From the NCBI RefSeq assembly GCF_000234665.1, contig NC_018320.1:577497-641496 (forward strand): a stretch of DNA of 64,000 nt. Direction: 5' to 3'. Of the stretch, positions 40,538 through 50,205 are shown piece after piece. Within the stretch, counting starts at the first letter, position 1, and each line of letters begins with the position of its first letter. Made by a program: the position numbers and the translations under genes. This stretch comes from Leishmania mexicana MHOM/GT/2001/U1103. Its lineage: Eukaryota; Euglenozoa; Kinetoplastea; Trypanosomatida; Trypanosomatidae. The notes under the pieces were generated by a model that saw nothing but the letters and a program-made list of their open reading frames with translations, did not search any database and was not told the DNA's origin.

Positions 40538-41293
40538 GGAGAATACTACGTCGGCTGCTGGTGTGATGCGCGTCCTTGTGAACACCCAGTCAATCGGAGG
40601 AGGGCCAATTAAGTGGGTAGTGTTCACTTGAAGCACTGCCGTTGTACGTGTATCTTTGAGGGGGTGGGGTCTTGGGCTTCGCATGACTGGAGACACACGT
40701 GTGTGTGTATGTTCGCATGTAGGCATGTCGTCGGTGTTTTCGTTCAGGCACACAGCAAAGTAGGGAACGGGACAAGAAAAGCGTGGCACCATCGAGCGTG
40801 GGGAGATGAACGGGATCGAGAGAGATGAGAGGAACAAAGAGGGCCTCTGCGTGGGCGCGCCACCTGTGCGAAGAATAATTGCGCACTCACGCTCTCTGTC
40901 ATACCTTTTCGCCTCGAGCAGCGCGCTAAAGTTGCGCAAGTGGACGACGATGAAGATGATCGTCTTCCGCGCTCTTTTCGCTCGCCTCCTCTGCGATCTA
41001 GCAAGCAATCTCCACTACACACCGCCCCGCGCCAAAATCGGAGACTGCCGAGACGCTTCCCTGCCTCGACGCCTCTGTGTGGACAGGGAGGACAGTACAC
41101 ACAGGCACGGGGTGGGCCCCGCCTTACGCGACGACCATGCTCCTTTTCGCTGTTGCTCTTTTCCCTACGTGATCTCTCTATGGTAACGCTTCCATGGAGG
41201 CAAAGGAAAATTAGAGACGCTCGAAATCAAGCCGGCAGAGGAGGGGAGGGGGAGGCGCCGGTGCCTCACTGGCGTGCACTCGCCACGATGCGA
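40538..41293. other. Intergenic region upstream of the small CxxC gene
   Basis: No gene is supported. Purine-rich runs at 40800-40845 are pyrimidine-rich on the transcribed strand and could serve trans-splicing. Confidence 0.5.
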
Positions 41294-41813
41294 GCATTTC
41301 GTTTTCTTGTCTTCATTCGAGATGCCCGTTTCTCTGCCGTGCAGCACGAGTACAAACGCCGCTCCAGCCGGAATGTCAGAGGCCCCCATCGCCTGGTGCA
41401 GTGCAGCGGGAGACACGCGTTAGAATGCTGCCGGCCCAGTCATCTGAGAGCGCGGCCCTTGCACCAAACCCTACCCACCTCCGCTTCGCACGTCGCCTCG
41501 CAGCCGCTCACATCATGCCGGTCGCCACCCCTGGTGCATGCGTCCCGGGGTGGCTCTCAGGCTCCGCACCACCGGCAGGCAGTGTGAGGGCCGGGCGAGA
41601 TGCGTCCGAGTCACACTGACACCCTACCCTTCGTATGGGCGGCACTAGCGTGTCCACTGTCGCAGGTCTCTCCGACGCAACGCCATCCAGGGCCTGACAC
41701 TGCCGACATCAGCAGCGATAGGCCGCCCTGACCTCCCCTATGCTGTGGCCGCTCGGCCCTGCCACCGCCAGGGGTGGTTCGGCATTTCCCAGGGGCTGCA
41801 TGGTTGCCGGGCT
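41294..41813 (-). mobile_element. SIDER-like degenerate retroposon, copy 2
   Basis: Identical as far as I can read to 33167-33686, with a constant offset of 8127 bp and no gap. It lies about 170 bp past the stop codon of the Timeless-like gene, so it is in that gene's probable 3' UTR and in the same orientation as the transcript. Confidence 0.68.
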
Positions 41814-41986
41814 TCCCACCACGGAAGGTGCACCGCGCCCTGATAGCATGCTGAGGTGTCCAAAGTCGCCAGAGACTTGCAGTGGTACTAGGAACAGCAG
41901 CAAAGAATATACAGCCACGAGGAGATGATACGCCGTCACAGTTTGTAGTGTGGACTCACACAGACAACAGAAAAAGAAGGGAGATA

Positions 41987-44900
41987 CTACTGAGCTTCCT
42001 CAGCCAACATTCCTTCCGCGGCACCAAATAGAGGCGTCGCTACGGCACCCAGCTCGGCCGCTGTGGCAGCTGCCACGTCCTCAGTCTCTGTCATGTCTGG
42101 GGCGGACTCGTTGTCCCTGCCGCTGACGTCGTCTTCGTCGGCAGCCAATGCATCGGAAACCTCGTGCCGCCTTCGTTTCTTCGCTGCGTGACTGTGGCGA
42201 TGGCGCCGCTTCCATCCGCGCTTCCCTTTGGCATCGCCGCCCTCCGCCGCAGGGCTCAGACTGAGCACCGCCCGCTCATCGCCGTCCTCCCCCTCGGAAG
42301 CCAATTTGGAGCTATCTCGCTGGCTCGTGCTGCCGGCGGACGTCGCTGTTCGACGCTGACGACGTGCTCCAAAGTCTGGAGAGCGTGTGCTGATGGTCTC
42401 AGCCGCGACCGCCGTGAGCTCTTCCCGCTTCGTGTCGCTGATGTTCGCATGCGAAAGCGGTATTGCCGTGTAGCTCATCAGATGCGGCATCCCTTTCTCC
42501 TCAATGTACGTGTAATCGAGTGTGCTCAGGTTGAACAGTGCGCGCGTGCAGCGCAGCGAAACTTCAAACCCGAGATAGGACTGCGCGCCACTCAGCATGC
42601 CACTCTCTACCTCATGTTGGAGCACAGACGCGGCACGAGCATCCTGCGCCTTTGCAAACGAAGGGTTAAAAAAGTCGTACACAATACGATCACACACGGC
42701 GTAAAGCGGCGCGTGCGTTTTCTCCCCGTTGACAAGCACCTCTCGCATCAGCAGTAAAAATGCGACGTTGAAGAAGACGCTCTCACAGTTATGGCGCATC
42801 AAAGTGTCCATCAGAAAAGTCAGTGCGATGTTAACGTCTGCGTTGTTCACGCGCCAGTGGCGCAGAGTTGAGTACACGAGGCTGATGTTTTTCGGCGACG
42901 CCAGACGGTGAAAAAAGCCGCTAACGGCCACCTCCCGCTCAGAGCTCAGTGTCGACAGGGCAGTGCGGTCACTTGAGGCGATGGAGGGAGGTGGCCCTTG
43001 TGATGTCGCCCTCTCCGACTGTCCCAGCCCACCGCCGTCCACGGACGCGCTACCACCCAAAGGTTCAAATGTCGGCTCGGGAAGATCCGCTGTTGCAGAC
43101 GGCACCTTTTTCTCCCCAGCGACACTGCTCTGCACGCTCGCTTCAAAGCCAGGTCTCCTCGCGGCGTCATTGCCATTTTCGTCGTCGATCATGTCTGCCA
43201 TGTCCCGTAGCATCTCTTCAGAGAGATCCTCCAAAGCGGCAGAGTCGACACTTTCGCTGTCGTCTTGGTTCTCTACACCCATATCCTCAGCCTCTTCCGC
43301 CGACCCTGTCTTCATTTGCTGTTTGGAACGCTTCGGAAGGAGGAGATTTCCCTTGTAGCTGCATTTTTCCATCAGCTGAAAGACAGAAAACGTGAAAAGT
43401 GTGAATACTTGCGCTTTTCGAATTGCAATGACCCGCCGCGAGTACTCAGACAGCAAGCCGAACACGACCTTGATATTCTCTTCCTTGTAGAGGACAGAGG
43501 ACGCCAGGGCATGAGCGGCAACCTGCACGGCAGGATCGGCAGCTATCTCGCCCTGCAGCAGCGAATTCAAAAGGAGAAGTATTTCGGCCAAATACTCCAC
43601 AACAATCGAGACATCCTCACGACGGCGAATATCTTTGCAATCGAGGAAAGAGCGCAGGACAGAAAATCCTAACTCCAAGTAGTCCAGTGAAATAATCGCC
43701 GAGACACTTTGCCACTGCTGCGGAAACATAACCAGAAACGACTGCTGCTCCGTTTTAAGCTGTTCAGTAATAATTCTGACGTACCGTAGAATACACCGAC
43801 ATATTGTCATGTAGTGCAACACGTTACCCAAGTTTTGGTACATGACGGTGTCGAGAGGCGACGTTACCTCCACTCTCTCGTCAGACCCCTTGTATCCGAC
43901 AACAACCTCTTTATGCTCCTTTGTGGCACGCTCGACGGCTGCGGCAGCATCTTGTAGCTTGCTAAATGTCATCACGCTCAGCGGTTCGAAACCAAAGCTC
44001 AAAAAAGTGCTGTTTTGGTGCGAAAGCTGTATTTTCGTGGGCAGTGGAATGTTACACTGCGGCGTGAGGTCTTGGTACATGCCCTTGACAAAGCGACCAC
44101 GCTTGCGCAGATCAACATCTTTCATCGCCTCCAGCGGGTCCTTTTGCCGTGGTCCTAGCAAGGAAAAGACAGTACCAATGGCTCGGCCTCCTGTCACGCT
44201 TCCAGACGAGGCACGAACAAGAATTCCATTGGAAGTGACCGCCCCATTGCGGCTGCGAGCCACAAAACGCCACTTGTCGCTCGTTTTCTTGCAGTCACGA
44301 AAGTGCTGGCCGTTTAGAAGTGTAGAAAGCACTCGGTCTGGCGAGGAGTCACTCGTATGACCCAGCATTGTCAGATGTACCAGCTCCTCTGCGGGGACAC
44401 ACCAAATAATGCTTGCCATTGCAGCCAAAACAAGGCAGTTCCACTTCCACAGCTGTTCGTCGCTCTCCAGGAGATTGTTGACTTGCTTTTGAAACTCCTG
44501 ATCAAGTGCTCTGTGCATCATATCCGAGGATCGCGATGCGGACAGTGAGTCGTCATCTTCGAGATCGACATCACTCCCTTCCTCTTCGAGGTGAATTTCA
44601 CCCCTCTCCTGATCTACTTTGAGGTTCACACCACTTATACCTCTTTCATGGTTCTCATTCTTTCCACCGTCCAAGTTGTTCAAGACCTCGTTGTGTGCAT
44701 CACTATTTGCAGCCGCGTTGATGCCGTGGATCCGGGAGTAGTTCTGGTTTATCACCACTAGAAGGAGTTCAACGCCGTGGTTGCGACAGAAAGCACCAAT
44801 AATTCGTTCCGTGTTCATTGGGTGTCCGTCCAGCAAGTACGTGATTACCGTGAGAACAATTTCAAGAATGATGACATCCTCACGTTGCAGCTCGCCTGTT

Positions 44901-45433
44901 GTTCGCTTTTCTGCAATAGGTGCTACACACTGCACTAGCAACGCAAAAAACTCGTCTGTGCCACAGCGCGTTTTTATCTTTTGCAGCATATCTTTCTGGA
45001 GAACCTCGTTTGCCGAAAAGCGCGGTATGGGCAACAGCATTACCGCCAACAGCTTGAGGAGCTGGGGAAGCAGCGTGTCACTGAAGTTCATTCCATGAGC
45101 CAAGAGCAACGGTACGACCAGCTTTTCTGCCACCATCATTTCGCACATAAATATGAATTCTGTACGACTCACATCGCCTCCGGCAACTTGAGCTTCAGAA
45201 TCGTCATTGTCGTAGTCGAAATCCTCATCGCTGGCTTCATTGTACATCTGACGCTCTCGAAGTGCCTCGATGCGCTCTATAATGCGAGTGCGCTCGCGCA
45301 GAAGTCGGTTGCGAAGCAGTTTCGCCGCCGCGCATGCCTCAAAAATGCTAGATGAAGAGGGAACTCGGTTGAGAGAAATGGCCAGAGCATCCACAGAAAG
45401 AAGTATTTGTCGCTTCACTGCTTCTGCAGACAT
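41987..45433 (-). CDS. Timeless/Tof1-like replication-fork protein, 1148 aa
   Basis: The ATG at 45433 gives MSAEAVKRQILL. The N-terminal half is an array of helices with LVVPLLLAHGM, LLPQLLKLLAVMLLPIPR and EDVIILEIVLTVITYLLDGHP, the pattern of the Timeless N-terminal domain. Residues near 838-900 (FFHRLASPKNISLVYSTLRHW ... NADVNIALTFLMDTLMRHN ... VFFNVAFLLLMREVL) resemble the later conserved block where Timeless proteins carry NSPHTNHCIVKMLHRI. Acidic inserts (about 265-300 and 700-740) and a basic cluster near 1075-1100 (likely nuclear localisation) complete the picture. Timeless/Tof1 works with Tipin/Csm3 to stabilise forks and pass checkpoint signals. It is the first gene of the minus-strand cluster, next to the strand-switch region. 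The family call is inference from helical motif pattern and is moderate. Confidence 0.8.
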   Translation of the reverse strand: MSAEAVKRQILLSVDALAISLNRVPSSSSIFEACAAAKLLRNRLLRERTRIIERIEALRERQMYNEASDEDFDYDNDDSEAQVAGGDVSRTEFIFMCEMMVAEKLVVPLLLAHGMNFSDTLLPQLLKLLAVMLLPIPRFSANEVLQKDMLQKIKTRCGTDEFFALLVQCVAPIAEKRTTGELQREDVIILEIVLTVITYLLDGHPMNTERIIGAFCRNHGVELLLVVINQNYSRIHGINAAANSDAHNEVLNNLDGGKNENHERGISGVNLKVDQERGEIHLEEEGSDVDLEDDDSLSASRSSDMMHRALDQEFQKQVNNLLESDEQLWKWNCLVLAAMASIIWCVPAEELVHLTMLGHTSDSSPDRVLSTLLNGQHFRDCKKTSDKWRFVARSRNGAVTSNGILVRASSGSVTGGRAIGTVFSLLGPRQKDPLEAMKDVDLRKRGRFVKGMYQDLTPQCNIPLPTKIQLSHQNSTFLSFGFEPLSVMTFSKLQDAAAAVERATKEHKEVVVGYKGSDERVEVTSPLDTVMYQNLGNVLHYMTICRCILRYVRIITEQLKTEQQSFLVMFPQQWQSVSAIISLDYLELGFSVLRSFLDCKDIRRREDVSIVVEYLAEILLLLNSLLQGEIAADPAVQVAAHALASSVLYKEENIKVVFGLLSEYSRRVIAIRKAQVFTLFTFSVFQLMEKCSYKGNLLLPKRSKQQMKTGSAEEAEDMGVENQDDSESVDSAALEDLSEEMLRDMADMIDDENGNDAARRPGFEASVQSSVAGEKKVPSATADLPEPTFEPLGGSASVDGGGLGQSERATSQGPPPSIASSDRTALSTLSSEREVAVSGFFHRLASPKNISLVYSTLRHWRVNNADVNIALTFLMDTLMRHNCESVFFNVAFLLLMREVLVNGEKTHAPLYAVCDRIVYDFFNPSFAKAQDARAASVLQHEVESGMLSGAQSYLGFEVSLRCTRALFNLSTLDYTYIEEKGMPHLMSYTAIPLSHANISDTKREELTAVAAETISTRSPDFGARRQRRTATSAGSTSQRDSSKLASEGEDGDERAVLSLSPAAEGGDAKGKRGWKRRHRHSHAAKKRRRHEVSDALAADEDDVSGRDNESAPDMTETEDVAAATAAELGAVATPLFGAAEGMLAEEAQ

Positions 45434-47831
45434 GGTTCTATGCTTTTTTTTCTAGATGTGGTGTATGGGTATGAAGTAAAATGGAGTATCAATAGCCTAT
45501 AATGAGTTTGAGATGCTCTGCATTCTTGAATATGGGCAATTGTCTGCAACACCCTGCAAGCCACTTAATTTTTCTGCAGCAGTATCAGCCTTTAACGACA
45601 ATGCAAAAAAAAAAGACATATATGTATATTTAAAGATAGTACATATTATTAAAAAGGTGCGAGTATATGTAAAAAAAAATGAAGTGTTCAAGTGAGGGTG
45701 CCATCACGTCGCAAAAGCTGCATTCAATACAGCTAAATAAATAATTGCATTGCATGAACATGTGGAAAGACAAAAAAAATCACACTAGCAAGACTTTCAT
45801 TCTTTTGCACTGCGGTGAAAGTTGGTGGGTTTCTTTGCGCAGTCCGGGCATCACATAGGTAGGTTGTCACATCGCCGACCCCTTTAGCTCTCTATTTTTT
45901 ATCAGTGAAATACGCACACATATTGCGCCTCTAATGAAAAGCATTTTTTTAGACCAAAAGCAGCGTGCTAAGACTCTTGACATGGATGCAAATCGATTCT
46001 AGAGGGGAAAAGGACGCAACTTGGCGCATAACAATACGGGCTGAAGGAATTTCAAATCGAATCAACCCCGCGGAGGCCCGTCATCGTCTGTGCCTGTGAC
46101 ACTCTGAACCAATTGCAGGTGCTGTATTTGCCAGCAATGTCGAGAAGGGAGTTAGATTGCTTTTCGCTTCGCGTATTATTCTGGCGGAGCGTTGGGAGCA
46201 GCAGACAACAAAAAGGCACCGCAGTTTTTCAGCTTCGTAGAACGGGCGAAGCTACGCAGCAAAGCATTCCCCCCGAAAAAAAAAGAAAAAGACAAGTGGA
46301 CTTTTTCATAGAGGGAGAAACTTACGGCTAGAAGAGTGCGGCCCGCTCTGCTGTCGCTTATCAGCTTTAATCTGACGCAAGACGTTTTGTGAAGCCAATT
46401 GAGAATAATTACTGCTTCGCCTAGCGCCTCGGAGCTCTTGCCGAACAACGGTAGAATCAAACACGTTGTAAGTTCGACGTTTGGTATTACCGTTCACTTC
46501 GTTCATCATTGTCCTCTCGTGAAAAGGTGTCCGAACGCGCTTGTTAAATTGTGCGCCGGTGAGGCGACCATCTGCACGACCTTTTCGCCAAAGCACAACT
46601 CTGCGAGCACCTGCCGCAAAATAGTTCTTGAAACACATGAATATGCACTGGGCGATCTGGAGAGCAAGCGAAAGGGAGGGCAAGGGAATGTGGAAAGTGG
46701 AACATTATGCATTAAAGGGCATTTTTTTATGCCTGTTCAGCCGACGTGGTGTGACTTCATTAGCGGCTGTGTGACGCCCTCGACCCGTGGGTACAATAGC
46801 AAGCACGGCTTCTTTGCGCTTGTTATTGCGGATTGAGCAGCCGCTGAGATCTTAGCGTTTTTTTTTTGCACGACGGCAACAGAGCCCCATTTGCTTTGAG
46901 CGTCGCAGGGATGCTGCTGCCAAACACCAATTCAACTGCACAAAGAAAGGAACGTGAGGGAGGAACCGAAGACGCCGGGGAAGGGGGCAGAAATATTCTC
47001 GCTGCCCGCGCAGAGTTGAGTAGTCGACGCAAGAGGCTGCCGCCGCTTCAGGTTCGCAGGACATTCCCTCTTCCCATCGCTTTGCTATCGTAAGTGAGCT
47101 CAACTTTTCCGATGTGCTAATGACAGTTGTGTCAAAACTTACAATAGGCGCACCTCTGAGGCAAGAAGCAACAGCAGAAATGCAAGTTGCTCAGGACGAC
47201 TGCCATTTTATTCTTTGCAGATTAGCTGCAGAAACCTTTTTTTTTGGGGGGGGGGAGGCATCATGTTGCTCCTCACATCTCTTTTTAACGTCCAGTACTT
47301 CTCATAAAGCCTTTGGGCCCACAAGCTGAGCAATCTGTCTCTGGTCTTTAGGATTGGAGCAAGGGTGTTGCACTTGAATGCAGAGAATAGTAAAGTGGTG
47401 AATCGCACCCTGAACCGGGCGCCTTCGCCCCCCCCCCCTCCCGCTGCCTTCACAGCAGAGCTTGCTTATCTATTTTTTTGACTCGACCTCGTTTTTCGTT
47501 TTCTTTTCGGATCGCTTCCTCCTTTCGCTGCACTATCCCATGAAGAATCTGTCACTCGAACCCCTTTTCAACACCAGCTCGCACTTGTTCTCCCGCAATC
47601 ATTTATATTCACCATGGACGCCGAGATTGTCGTAAAATGTATCCACGCCGCCTTTCTGATGCTCTTTTCCGTCTTCACTTTTGAGAGTCCTGAAGCCTCT
47701 AATGACGACGATGCGAAGAGAATGCACGCTGCGGAAGCTCATGTAAGCCGTTCTCCAGGCTGTCGACTTGCAGCGTCATATAGCAGAGGATAGGTGTGTA
47801 GTTCCCGCCTCTGTTGCCGCGAGTAGAGCAA

Positions 47832-47855
47832 ATATATATATATATATATATATAT
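47832..47855. repeat. (TA)n dinucleotide repeat
   Basis: About 12 uninterrupted AT units lie within the divergent strand-switch region. Such tracts melt or form cruciforms easily. Confidence 0.95.
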
Positions 47856-48206
47856 CGCCACCGCGTGTACTGCTTTCCTTTTCGATCGATGGCGAGCGTC
47901 ATATCTGTTTGTATGTGAATGCATATCGGTAGTGTAGGTGACTTTCGTGACATCTGAACCACAGTAAGAGCCTTTTTTCTTACTATATCAGTGTACTGGG
48001 TATAACAAACATTACTCCTATCCATGTCTGCATTGGTTTGCAGTGCCGCATCACACTCTCCGAACCGACATCGATTGAGCAGATTCCGGCCAACGCAGCC
48101 TGGTCCCTCCAGAAAACGCCAATCGCTTTTTCCTTCTGACACCTCTTCAGCATCAGCTTGGAGGGCATGCTCAATATATCTCGTTGGGCTGATCCCAGGC
48201 TCAGCT

Positions 48207-48275
48207 GTGTTCTTTCTTTCGTCTCTCCATCTCTGATTCTGTTTCTGTGTTTTCACGCGCATTCGATTCTTTCAG
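48207..48275 (+). promoter_or_regulatory. Trans-splice polypyrimidine tract and AG acceptor for ERO1
   Basis: A T/C-rich stretch ends in tttcag (AG at 48274-48275), 26 bases before the ATG at 48302. This supports that ATG over upstream ones in the same frame. Confidence 0.65.
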
Positions 48276-48301
48276 AGAACCAAACATTTTCTGTTGTGCG
48301 C

Positions 48302-49594
48302 ATGTGCCGAATGAATATCGAGGCTACTGTTAGGTGCGTTTGCAGTGTGCTTCTCGTCGTGTTCCTGGTTTTCACGCACGAAGCACCGAAAATAACGGTT
48401 GACTCTGCTGTCACCAACAGCCCCGTGAAGCCTCGGATCGTGCTGGACACTACAAAACTGGACTACGGGTATTGCCACTCCTCCCCTACTGAGATCGATG
48501 AGGGCACTAAATCACTTCTCGACATCCTCAACCGTATTACAGTATCACCCTACTTTCGCTATTTCAAGGTCAACAGCGCGAAGCCGTGCCCTTACTGGGC
48601 AGTAAGCCTTCTGTGCACCAGCGCCGAAAATACCTGCGATGTGTGCAAATGTGACGAAAATTCCATCCCGGAGGCCCTACGCGCCAATGAGGATATGAGC
48701 GAGCTCAACACCCCCGATGGTAGCGTTGCGAAGACAGTGCTGCAGCCTGTGAACCTTGACGACTGGGGAGATTGGCTGAAAGCAGACGACGGGGCAGAGT
48801 ACGTGGACCTGGCATCCAACCCCGAGGGCAACACAGGATACTCTGGTCCTCTTGCAGCGCAGGTGTGGCGTGCCATCTATGCCGAAAACTGTCTGACGGA
48901 CAAATACGGAACATGCCAGGAGTTGTCCATCCTGCGGACGCTGTTGAGCGGGCTGCACATGTCCATCAACATCCATGTCTGCACGAGCTTTTACAAGGAC
49001 CCCGACCTCTCTTCGCCTCAACACAGTGCTGGGATTTATAACAACCCGAATATTTCTTTCTTTCCAAACTGCGAGATGTACAACAAGCGTATCGCGCCGT
49101 TTCCTGACTTTGTGGGTAACTTGTATATTCTTTATCAGTTTACCCTTCGCGCACTCGCCAAGTCAAGGCCGTTCTTCACAAATGACGTCAGCATCTTCAA
49201 CACGGGTGCTAGAGGTGAGGCTACGCTTACCGACCTGCAGCTTCATGACAACATCAACGAGCTGTTCAACTCACGCCTTATATGCTCTCCCACCTTTGAT
49301 GAGGGGGCGTTTCTTGAGTCTGAGAAGGGCCGGTCCCTGATCCCCCAGTTTAAAGCGATGATGCTGAACGTGACACACCTGATGGACTGCGTGACGTGTG
49401 AGAAGTGTCGCATTTGGGGAAAATTGGAGACGAAAGGCATTGCAGTAGCAATGAAGGTCATAATGAACCCGGAGAATGAGCGGATCACTTTGGATCGATC
49501 TGAGATGGTGACATTGGTGAACCTTGCACGCCAGTTGGCGTTTTCGGTTCGCAATGCGCAGCGTCTCGGCTCAGAGTGCAGCGAGGATGATTGA
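48302..49594 (+). CDS. ERO1: Endoplasmic reticulum oxidoreductin 1 (ERO1), 430 aa
   Basis: ERO1 is the FAD flavoprotein that oxidises protein disulphide isomerase in the ER lumen and passes electrons to oxygen. The ATG at 48302 gives a short basic start followed by a hydrophobic signal or anchor (CVCSVLLVVFLVF). The frame opens further upstream but lacks a better start, and an AG acceptor lies 26 bases before this ATG. Near residues 112-117 is the Cys-rich shuttle region (TCDVCKC, then IPEAL). Near 195-235 are SGPLAAQVWRAIYAENC, a second Cys and GLHMSINIHVC, the ERO1 block that binds FAD. At 363-369 is C-x2-C-x2-C followed by RIWGKLETKG, the active-site signature. No KDEL-type tail is present (it ends in ECSEDD), so retention must rely on the anchor or partners. 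It is the first plus-strand gene. Confidence 0.95.
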   Translation: MCRMNIEATVRCVCSVLLVVFLVFTHEAPKITVDSAVTNSPVKPRIVLDTTKLDYGYCHSSPTEIDEGTKSLLDILNRITVSPYFRYFKVNSAKPCPYWAVSLLCTSAENTCDVCKCDENSIPEALRANEDMSELNTPDGSVAKTVLQPVNLDDWGDWLKADDGAEYVDLASNPEGNTGYSGPLAAQVWRAIYAENCLTDKYGTCQELSILRTLLSGLHMSINIHVCTSFYKDPDLSSPQHSAGIYNNPNISFFPNCEMYNKRIAPFPDFVGNLYILYQFTLRALAKSRPFFTNDVSIFNTGARGEATLTDLQLHDNINELFNSRLICSPTFDEGAFLESEKGRSLIPQFKAMMLNVTHLMDCVTCEKCRIWGKLETKGIAVAMKVIMNPENERITLDRSEMVTLVNLARQLAFSVRNAQRLGSECSEDD

Positions 49595-50055
49595 GCGAGA
49601 GGGTTCTCAAAGCCGCATCCATCCGAACAGACTCGGTAGTCATGAGAGTGTCACACCATTTGCCTTTTTTTACCAGGCATCTGCAAATCAGATTTGCTTT
49701 GCTCTCGAGCACCTGCAAACTGTTTTGTGCGACTGCGTGGCGCATGAAATTCCTTCACTGAAGGTCTCCGCTAACCTTGCACGGTGGGCTGTAAGTGGTA
49801 TGGGCTATTTTTCCGTTGGACTCAAAAATGAACCTCTCACGATAGAAAGCGAAGGAGCCTGAAGCGGAGAAATGCCTGTATGTTTTGAAGTGCACACCCA
49901 TGTGTGCCACATACCCTGAGGATACAGAGGTCCCCAGCCGAAGGTGTCTCTGCCTTGTTCGCACGGCTGCATGACATTTGGAGCACAATCTTTACTTCTC
50001 TATCTCTTGCGCCTGCCCACGTTGTCACACTCATCGCCGCTCGTCGCACTAGTAC
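49595..50055. other. Intergenic spacer between ERO1 and POLA
   Basis: No gene is seen. This holds the ERO1 3' UTR. Confidence 0.6.
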
Positions 50056-50100
50056 GCTTTTCCTCTTTTTGTTCCGTTGTTCACTGTCTCCTGCTTCTAG
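50056..50100 (+). promoter_or_regulatory. Trans-splice polypyrimidine tract and AG acceptor for POLA
   Basis: A strong T/C tract ends in cttctag with the AG at 50099-50100, 105 bases before the polymerase ATG. Confidence 0.65.
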
Positions 50101-50205
50101 TGAGTAACTTTACTGCGGCGCGAGTTTCATCCGCTTTCAAGCTGTGCAGTAAAATAGACTTAAATGCCATCATAGACGCTCATCTTTGTGTATCCCACTC
50201 ACAAC

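Larger units (their letters stand above)
45434..48275. promoter_or_regulatory. Divergent strand-switch region (probable Pol II transcription start region)
   Basis: All genes to the left run on the minus strand and all to the right on the plus strand, so transcription must diverge here. The 2.8 kb is visibly richer in A/T than its surroundings, with A-runs near 45606-45617 and 45671-45680, several T-runs, a G-run at 47247-47255 and a (TA)n tract. In trypanosomatids such regions lack classic promoters and instead carry modified histones and base J, and they start polycistronic transcription in both directions. Short frames here look random. I looked for tRNA-like T-arms and did not find one I trust. 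Confidence 0.8.

Noticed and set aside
45700..47700. tRNA or small RNA genes in the strand-switch region
   Set aside because: I looked for T-arm-like GGTTCRANNCC and paired stems and found only partial matches, so none could be supported without a covariance search (tRNAscan-SE would decide).
48158..48301. Upstream extension of ERO1
   Set aside because: The frame opens at a non-ATG codon and contains no targeting advantage; the AG acceptor at 48274-48275 lies downstream of it, so the upstream part would not be in the mRNA.
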